Shown one piece after another: positions 58,641 to 64,000 of a DNA stretch of 64,000 nucleotides. The number at the start of each line of letters is the position of its first letter. Position 1 is the stretch's first letter. The notes under the pieces are model-generated. The model saw only the letters and a program-made list of their open reading frames with translations. It was not told where the DNA came from and made no database searches. Source of the DNA: Hymenobacter baengnokdamensis (GTDB taxonomy: Bacteria; Bacteroidota; Bacteroidia; Cytophagales; Hymenobacteraceae); NCBI RefSeq assembly GCF_008728635.1, contig NZ_CP044285.1, positions 434,001 through 498,000 of the forward strand. The letters are read 5' to 3'. The translations under genes and the position numbers were made by a program.

Positions 58641-61412
58641 ATGACTCTTCGCTTTTCCCTGCCCTACCGCACCACTTTTGGCCAGCGCCTGGTGGTATGT
58701 GGCTCACTGCCCGCCCTGGGCCTCTGGAACTTAGCCCATTCCCTGCCGCTGCACTACGACGAGGCAACTACCTACTGGAGTGCTGAAGTGGCCGTGCCGG
58801 CTACTACCACCGAGGTAGCCTATAAATACGTGCTACTGTTTGAGGGTGGCGGGGTAGTGTGGGAATGGGGCACGAACCGCGCCTTACCACTACCGGCCAC
58901 GCCTCCCTACCAGCAGCTGGAGGTGCGCGATTTCTGGCGGGCGCCCGCGCAGGCAGATAACGAGCTGTTTACGGCCGCTTTTACCAAAGCGCTGTTTCGG
59001 CGGCCGGCCTTTAAGCCCGGCATTGGCTCGGCTACCGTCGTGAAAAAAGCCGCCGGCAAGGGCAAAAAAGCGGCGGTCATCCCGGCTACAGTGCGCTTTC
59101 AGCTCGAGGCACCCCGCGTCGACCCGCACCACCAGGTGTGCGTGCTGGGCTCCGACCCCGCCCTCGGCAACTGGGATAATACCCAGCCGCTGCTGCTGTC
59201 AGACAATAATTTTCCGGCCTGGCAGGCCGAGCTGGTGCTGCAAAACCCCGAAGCCGAGCTGCGCTACAAGTATGGTTTCTGGAGCCCCGAGCGCCACGCC
59301 GTGGTGCAGCTCGAAACCGGCGACGACCGGGTGCTGCCGGCTGGCACCGCCCGGCCGGGCACCCTCACGCTGCTGGCTGATGAGGGCTTCCGCTACCACG
59401 CGGGACCCTGGCGCGGGGCCGGCGTGGCCATGCCCGTGTTCTCGCTGCGCAGCGAGAAGGGCCTGGGCGTCGGGGAATTCTCCGACCTGAAGCTGCTCAT
59501 TGACTGGGCCGAGAAAACCGGCCTTAACCTGGTGCAGATTCTGCCCATCAATGATACGACGGCCACGCATACCTGGGTCGACTCCTATCCCTACGCGGCC
59601 ATCTCCGTGTTTGCGCTGCACCCGCAGTACCTGCACCTCGAAGGCATTGCCGACCTCAAGGACAAGGCCGCCCGCGCCGAGCTGACCCGGCTGCGGGAGG
59701 AGCTGAATACTAAAGACTTTGTGGACTACGAGGCTGTGATGAATGGCAAGTGGAAGTTTCTCAAGCTCCTCTACCAGCAGGAGAAAAAGAAGTTCCTGGC
59801 CGACCCTGAGTTTCACACCTTCAAGGCCGAGCAGGCGAGCTGGCTTATCCCCTACGCGGCATTCTCGGCGCTGCGCGAGCGCTTCGGCACGGCCGACTTT
59901 CACCAGTGGCCCCGCGAGTTTCGGGCACCGGTCGGTCTGGCCGAGCTGACCAACGAAGCGGGCGCTGACTTCGACGAGTTTGGACTGCATTTCTTTACCC
60001 AGTTTCACCTCGATAAACAGCTGCGCGCGGCCGTAAACTATGGCCGAGCCAGGGGCGTGGTGCTGAAAGGCGACCTGCCCATCGGCATCTACCGCCACTC
60101 GGTAGATGCCTGGACCCAGCCCGAGCTATTCCACATGGACCAGCAGGCCGGGGCACCGCCCGACGACTTCTCGACCACCGGCCAGAACTGGCGCTTCCCG
60201 ACCTACAACTGGGAGCGCATGGCCCAGGACAACTACCAGTGGTGGCGCGAGCGCCTCGGCCACCTGGCCCGCTACTTCGACGCGCTGCGTATCGACCACA
60301 TTCTGGGCTTTTTCCGCATCTGGGAAATGCCCGAAAACTCGGTTGAGGGCCTGCTTGGCCACTTTTCCCCTGCCCTGCCGCTGCACCGCGACGAGATTCA
60401 GCGCCGCCTGGGCTGGTTTGACTACGGCCGCCTGTGTGAGCCCTACATCCGCTGGCACCTGCTGGAGCGGGTTTTTGGCGCCGACGCGCAGGCCGTATTC
60501 GACGAGTTTCTGGTGGCTGATAGCTATGGCGCGCTGCAGCTCCGGCCGCACGTAGCCAACCAGCGGCAGATTGAAGAATATTCAGAAAATAATATATTAA
60601 CTCATCCCGAGCGCAGAGAATTCCTGCTGCGCGTGCGGCCGGGCCTGTATCAGTTTGTGAACGAGGTGTTGTTTCTGCCCGCCGACAACGACTTCTACCA
60701 CCCCCGCATTACCCTGAATAAGACCGCCAGCTTTGCCGAGCTGGCCGATGACGAGAGTCGCCGCCGGCTCTACGACGACATCTACGTTGATTATTTCTTC
60801 CGTCGCCACGAGGAGTTCTGGCGCGAGCAGGGCCTCGTGAAGCTGCCGGCTGTGCGCTACGCCACCGACATGCTCATCTGTGGCGAAGACCTGGGCATGG
60901 TGCCCGCCTCGGTGCCCGGCGTGATGCACCAGCTCGGTATTCTGGGCCTGAATATTCAGCGCATGCCCTCCAACCCGGCTACTGAGTTTGGCCACCCGGC
61001 TGATGCGCCGTACCTATCGGTAGTAACCACCGGCAGCCACGACATGAGCACGCTGCGCGGCTGGTGGGAAGAAGACCGGGTGCGCACCCAGCGCTACTTC
61101 GAAACCACGCTGGGCCACTGGCGCCAGCTCGCGCCCTACTACTGCGAGCCCTGGGTAGTACGCGAGGTGCTGACCCAGCACCTGCACTCGCCAGCCATGT
61201 GGGCCATTTTTCCGCTCCAGGATTTTCTGGGTATCGATACGCAGCTGCGCCGCCCTAACCCGCACGACGAGCAGATTAACGTGCCCAGCAACCCCCAGCA
61301 CTTCTGGAAATACCGCCTGCACCTGCCTCTCGAAGAGCTGGTAGAAGCCGTGGGCTTCAATGAGCCCGTGCGGGCGCTGGTGCAGGAAAGTGGGCGCGGC
61401 CCAGCGTATTAG
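58641..61412 (+). CDS. malQ: 4-alpha-glucanotransferase with two N-terminal starch-binding domains
   Basis: A 923-residue GH77 disproportionating enzyme. Two CBM20-type domains precede the catalytic barrel: residues about 1-100 (GSLPALGLWNLAHSLPLHYD) and 150-260 (GSDPALGNWDNTQPLLLSDN). The GH77 core shows VLKGDLPIGIYRHSVDAW near 470, YFDALRIDHILGFFRIWEMP near 545 (nucleophile Asp), LICGEDLGMVPASVP near 750 (acid Glu) and TTGSHDMSTLRGWWEEDRV near 795. The layout matches plant DPE2 and Bacteroides homologues that act on maltose and long glucans. There is no signal peptide; it works in the cytosol with the phosphorylase. TATCTTGC at 58610-58617 may be its -7 element. Confidence 0.94.
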   Translation: MTLRFSLPYRTTFGQRLVVCGSLPALGLWNLAHSLPLHYDEATTYWSAEVAVPATTTEVAYKYVLLFEGGGVVWEWGTNRALPLPATPPYQQLEVRDFWRAPAQADNELFTAAFTKALFRRPAFKPGIGSATVVKKAAGKGKKAAVIPATVRFQLEAPRVDPHHQVCVLGSDPALGNWDNTQPLLLSDNNFPAWQAELVLQNPEAELRYKYGFWSPERHAVVQLETGDDRVLPAGTARPGTLTLLADEGFRYHAGPWRGAGVAMPVFSLRSEKGLGVGEFSDLKLLIDWAEKTGLNLVQILPINDTTATHTWVDSYPYAAISVFALHPQYLHLEGIADLKDKAARAELTRLREELNTKDFVDYEAVMNGKWKFLKLLYQQEKKKFLADPEFHTFKAEQASWLIPYAAFSALRERFGTADFHQWPREFRAPVGLAELTNEAGADFDEFGLHFFTQFHLDKQLRAAVNYGRARGVVLKGDLPIGIYRHSVDAWTQPELFHMDQQAGAPPDDFSTTGQNWRFPTYNWERMAQDNYQWWRERLGHLARYFDALRIDHILGFFRIWEMPENSVEGLLGHFSPALPLHRDEIQRRLGWFDYGRLCEPYIRWHLLERVFGADAQAVFDEFLVADSYGALQLRPHVANQRQIEEYSENNILTHPERREFLLRVRPGLYQFVNEVLFLPADNDFYHPRITLNKTASFAELADDESRRRLYDDIYVDYFFRRHEEFWREQGLVKLPAVRYATDMLICGEDLGMVPASVPGVMHQLGILGLNIQRMPSNPATEFGHPADAPYLSVVTTGSHDMSTLRGWWEEDRVRTQRYFETTLGHWRQLAPYYCEPWVVREVLTQHLHSPAMWAIFPLQDFLGIDTQLRRPNPHDEQINVPSNPQHFWKYRLHLPLEELVEAVGFNEPVRALVQESGRGPAY

Positions 61413-61440
61413 CCGCCCGGCACGGGCTTGCTCCGCTACT

Positions 61441-61470
61441 AAAAAGGCTACCCAAACGGGTGGCCTTTTT
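61441..61470. terminator. Bidirectional intrinsic terminator after malQ
   Basis: AAAAAGGCTACCC pairs with GGGTGGCCTTTTT, with a single G-T pair, around AAAC. It serves malQ and the converging small secreted-protein gene. Confidence 0.88.
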
Positions 61471-61497
61471 AGCTATCTACAGGAGTGTCGCCACTGT

Positions 61498-61878
61498 CTA
61501 ATCGGCCAGCGACATCTCTTTAAGGTATTCGCGCATGCGAGGCGTGGCTTCCAGCTCGCGAAACTGGCGCAGCTGCCCCGGCGAAAGCAGGTGTCCCGCC
61601 ACGCGCTGAAGCTGCTCGCGCTCGGCGGGCACTAGCTCGGCTACTTCGGCCGCCGAGTGGTTGGCCGCTTGCACGGCCATATAGTCTATCTCCTGCTCCA
61701 GATAGGCCCGCAGGCCGGTGCGCTGCTCATCAGTAAGGTCAAGGCGAGCATTGCAGGCCTGTACAAATTCTTCGGCTACGGCCGGTGGCCCGGCTAGTGT
61801 CCATACGTGTGGCGCAGCAGCAACCGGAGCGGCAGCCAGCAGGCTGCTCAGCAGCCAGCCCGATAAGTAAAGTTTCAT
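61498..61878 (-). CDS. Small secreted helical protein
   Basis: A 126-residue protein with a signal peptide (LLSSLLAAAPVAAAP) and a mature part of about 100 residues that is nearly all helix. LDLTDEQRTGLRAYLEQEID and LSPGQLRQFRELEATPRM each contain an LTxxQ-like element, as in Spy/CpxP periplasmic chaperones, so a role in sensing or guarding envelope proteins is possible but weakly supported. No metal-binding residues are obvious. Isolated gene, converging on malQ through a shared terminator. Confidence 0.65.
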   Translation of the reverse strand: MKLYLSGWLLSSLLAAAPVAAAPHVWTLAGPPAVAEEFVQACNARLDLTDEQRTGLRAYLEQEIDYMAVQAANHSAAEVAELVPAEREQLQRVAGHLLSPGQLRQFRELEATPRMREYLKEMSLAD

Positions 61879-62692
61879 AGCGGCAGAGTATTAGTGAGCG
61901 GATGACTTTTAACCAGCGCGACGGGCAAGTGGTGCCCGAACCCATTGGTTTTTTCAGAAATTACTACTGAGCCAAGCCGCTTAGCTTACTTAAAACATGC
62001 TTCCTGTCTCTATACCAATTGACTGAGCTCACTGCTAATATACTAAAAATACTCCGAATAATACCAGACAATGAGCTTACTTTTTAGTCAGCAGCCCGCT
62101 CAAGTCTGATGAAAACTACTATAGCAGTTAAGCTCAGCGCGCTTTCAGAGTCGCTGAACAGTAGCGCGGACTTTTAGTCCGCCAATAGGCCAGCCGGAGG
62201 CGGGCGGACCAGCAGTCCGCGCTACTTGCTCGGCAGTACACTGACTTTGCAATTACGCCAGAACGGTTTTGTAAGTCTGCTAACAGACTGGCTGTGCTCG
62301 AGTTGGGAACGGCTCCAGTGAGTAAGTTATCATTAAGTGAACCCGCTTATCGCTAAAAAGCGCTAAGCTGCCTTAAACAAACATTTTTTTGTATTTTTTC
62401 AATAATACCGGTTTTCATGAAACCTTTTTTGACCTGCTAAATCCGGCTATTTCACTTTTTCGTACGTCCAAAAAGCTTGGTTTAAAGCACACTTATTTCG
62501 TTCAGCCAGTAAAGAGAGCGTTTGGACGAAATAATAGCTCCATTTGTTGGCTGACAAATAATTTTGTGCAGTCTAAAGATTTAGTTAATTATTTTAGTTC
62601 AGCTTAAGCGTTTTAGCTTACCCGTTAACTCACTACATACCAGACTTTTCTTTCTTTCATCTTCTATAATCCATACCACTATAAGCTGGCTT
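61879..62692. other. 814-base intergenic region with palindrome and AT-rich block
   Basis: No gene is convincing here. It contains a palindromic repeat at 62160-62226 and a block at about 62365-62620 that is markedly richer in A+T than the surroundings and contains a 72-codon open frame with only a TTG start and no recognisable product. The AT-rich block may be a promoter region for the large surface protein at 62693, or a remnant of foreign DNA. Confidence 0.4.
62160..62226. repeat. Nested palindromic element (AGTAGCGCGGACT arms)
   Basis: Outer arms AGTAGCGCGGACT (62160-62172) and AGTCCGCGCTACT (62214-62226) are perfect reverse complements. The left half also forms its own hairpin, GCGGACT-TTT-AGTCCGC, and the right half has GGCGGAC matching an inner GTCCGCC. 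This is the organisation of a REP/BIME-like extragenic palindrome. Only one copy is in the window. Confidence 0.75.
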
Positions 62693-64000
62693 ATGAAAAT
62701 TTCAAGTTTACTCATCTTTTTACTCGCGTGGGCAGCGGCGTTACTGCACCCTGGCGGGGCCCAGGCTCAAAGCGCGGGGGGGGCATTTTCCTGCGATGGC
62801 ACCTTTTATCAGGTGCGCCAGTCGGGAAACGGTGCCACGGCATTTTCAGTGCTTTACCGCGTAGACCGCTCTACGAGCACATATACTACTAACCCAATTA
62901 CGGGTGGTACTTATGGCACTACCGGCACGCTAAGCGTAAGCGGCACCAACATCGTAGTTAACGGCTTAGCTTACAATTCACAAGACGGCTTCTTATATGC
63001 CCTGACGTATCCGGCCGACAATGGTACGCCTACAGTAGTGCCGCACCTCTACAAGATGGGTTTGGGTGGAGTGCAGGACCTGGGCGCTACCAACCTGCCT
63101 ATCGCGCAGTTTGCTACCGGCTCGTTTGATAAAACCGGGCACTACTACGTAACTACCCGCAACTCAGCAGATGCCACTTATCGGGGTAACGTGTATCGCT
63201 TCGACCTTAATAGCTCGAATGCTACGCCCCTGAATGCGGCCACACTGCTCATGAAAAACGCTACGGGTGGCACGGTAACTACCACCGCTACCGAAGACTA
63301 CTTCGACATAGCGTACAACCCTAGCGACAACAAGCTCTACGGCACCTTTGCCGATAACGTTATTTACCGTCTCGACCTGCACGATGCGGCGGGCAACCCA
63401 ACCACCGGCAACACCTCGACCACTGTACCTACTACCGCGTGGATAACGCAGATAGGTACCACGGCGGGTACCCAAGCCATTGGCACGTCATTTTTCGATA
63501 TTTCCGGCCGCCTGTTTGCTTATGCCAACGGTACCGTTGGTACGGCTGGCTCCGGCAGCTTTTATATCGTTAACCTTGCCAGCGGAGCCTATACCAAGCT
63601 TAGCTCGATTGACCCGGTAAGTAACTCCGACGGGGCTAGTTGCATCAACCCCAACCAGCGCATAGATGTGACGAAAGAGCTGACAAACGTAGTAGCTGTT
63701 AGTGCTACTACGTTTGATGTCACTTATACCATTCGGGTGCGCAACACGGGGACGGTTACGGACGATAACGTACAGGTGAGTGACTTTCTCAGTGGCACTG
63801 GTGCTACTACAGCCAATACTACTTTCCCGACCGCTACCTCAACCACTATTACGTCGGCGCCAGTAGTAACCAACCTCGATGGCAGCAGCCTGGCTGCCAA
63901 TACTACGACTCCCTTCACCGGCAAAACCGGCGCCGCTTCGCTGCTCAGCGGCACCCAGCCCCTGACGGCAGGCCAGCGGGCAGTAATCACGTACACTGTG
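62693..64000 (+). CDS. Large secreted surface protein (DUF6923-like and DUF11-like domains), truncated by window end
   Basis: An open frame of 436 codons runs to the window edge without a stop. The start ATG 62693 gives MKISSLLIFLLAWAAALLHP, a signal peptide ending near GGAQAQ. Residues about 30-330 look like a beta-propeller of the DUF6923 type (FSCDGTFYQVRQSG, GFLYALTYPADNGTP, YFDIAYNPSDNKLYGTFADN, IGTSFFDISGRLFAYANGT). From about residue 335 a DUF11-like beta-sandwich begins (RIDVTKELTNVVAVSATTFD, VTYTIRVRNTGTVTDDNVQV), usually repeated many times. A T9SS domain is expected beyond the window. It may be an adhesin; function is not established. Confidence 0.82.
   Translation, partial: MKISSLLIFLLAWAAALLHPGGAQAQSAGGAFSCDGTFYQVRQSGNGATAFSVLYRVDRSTSTYTTNPITGGTYGTTGTLSVSGTNIVVNGLAYNSQDGFLYALTYPADNGTPTVVPHLYKMGLGGVQDLGATNLPIAQFATGSFDKTGHYYVTTRNSADATYRGNVYRFDLNSSNATPLNAATLLMKNATGGTVTTTATEDYFDIAYNPSDNKLYGTFADNVIYRLDLHDAAGNPTTGNTSTTVPTTAWITQIGTTAGTQAIGTSFFDISGRLFAYANGTVGTAGSGSFYIVNLASGAYTKLSSIDPVSNSDGASCINPNQRIDVTKELTNVVAVSATTFDVTYTIRVRNTGTVTDDNVQVSDFLSGTGATTANTTFPTATSTTITSAPVVTNLDGSSLAANTTTPFTGKTGAASLLSGTQPLTAGQRAVITYTV

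Noticed and set aside
62389..62607. 72-codon open frame on the plus strand
   Set aside because: Only a TTG start, no family, and odd amino-acid composition in an AT-rich block; treated as non-coding.

Overview
The window looks like chromosomal DNA of a GC-rich member of Bacteroidota, order Cytophagales, most likely Hymenobacter or a close relative. Reasons: several long secreted proteins end in type IX secretion (T9SS) sorting domains; there is an STN/CarboxypepD/TonB-receptor gene followed by a DUF4249 lipoprotein gene; promoter-like TAnnTTTG boxes occur instead of the proteobacterial -10; Shine-Dalgarno sequences are essentially absent; and protein similarity as I recall it points the same way. 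The assignment is inference; no rRNA or tRNA gene was seen. No insertion sequence, prophage, CRISPR array or origin was recognised.

Layout. 0.2-2.6 kb: TPR protein and a ComA-like phosphosulfolactate synthase. 2.6-8.2 kb: two tandem T9SS surface proteins. 8.2-10.8 kb: bestrophin-like channel, DedA protein, shikimate dehydrogenase. 11-13.7 kb: ECF-type sigma factor with an unusual membrane-anchored beta-barrel partner. 13.9-16.9 kb: uvrB, a palindromic repeat, a Thr/Ser/Gly-repeat lipoprotein, a DUF5872 basic protein. 17-24 kb: patatin/POTRA/barrel protein, GH43, alpha/beta hydrolase, a second sigma factor with a 74-aa partner, endonuclease III, starch-binding-domain esterase. 24.4-31.7 kb: an outer-membrane operon (secreted hypothetical, TonB receptor, DUF4249, large MG2-like protein with a detached plug-like domain). 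31.7-39.7 kb: SRAP protein, alpha-glucan phosphorylase-like protein, two GH13 amylases and an SLC45-like sugar transporter. 39.8-49 kb: zinc phospholipase C-like protein, ruvX-def, S41 protease, HMG-CoA reductase, PhyH dioxygenase, SDR, and a candidate structured RNA. 49-64 kb: TetR regulator, OtsA-OtsB fusion, GH15 enzyme, MATE exporter, PAP2-type phosphatase, M20 amidohydrolase, outer-membrane barrel, 4-alpha-glucanotransferase with two starch-binding domains, and the start of a large DUF6923/DUF11-like secreted protein cut by the window end.

The clearest functional theme is alpha-glucan and trehalose metabolism spread over five loci: periplasmic amylases, maltooligosaccharide uptake, cytosolic phosphorylase-like protein, MalQ, OtsAB and GH15. 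The most interesting unexplained signal is at 48.78-49.04 kb: five consecutive stem-loops, three with nearly identical 11-nt C-rich loops on differing stems, ending in a strong intrinsic terminator. A second is a family of palindromic intergenic elements sharing a GTCATGCTG...GAAGCAT core at four places. A third is the apparent replacement of the PLP-binding lysine by threonine in the phosphorylase homologue.
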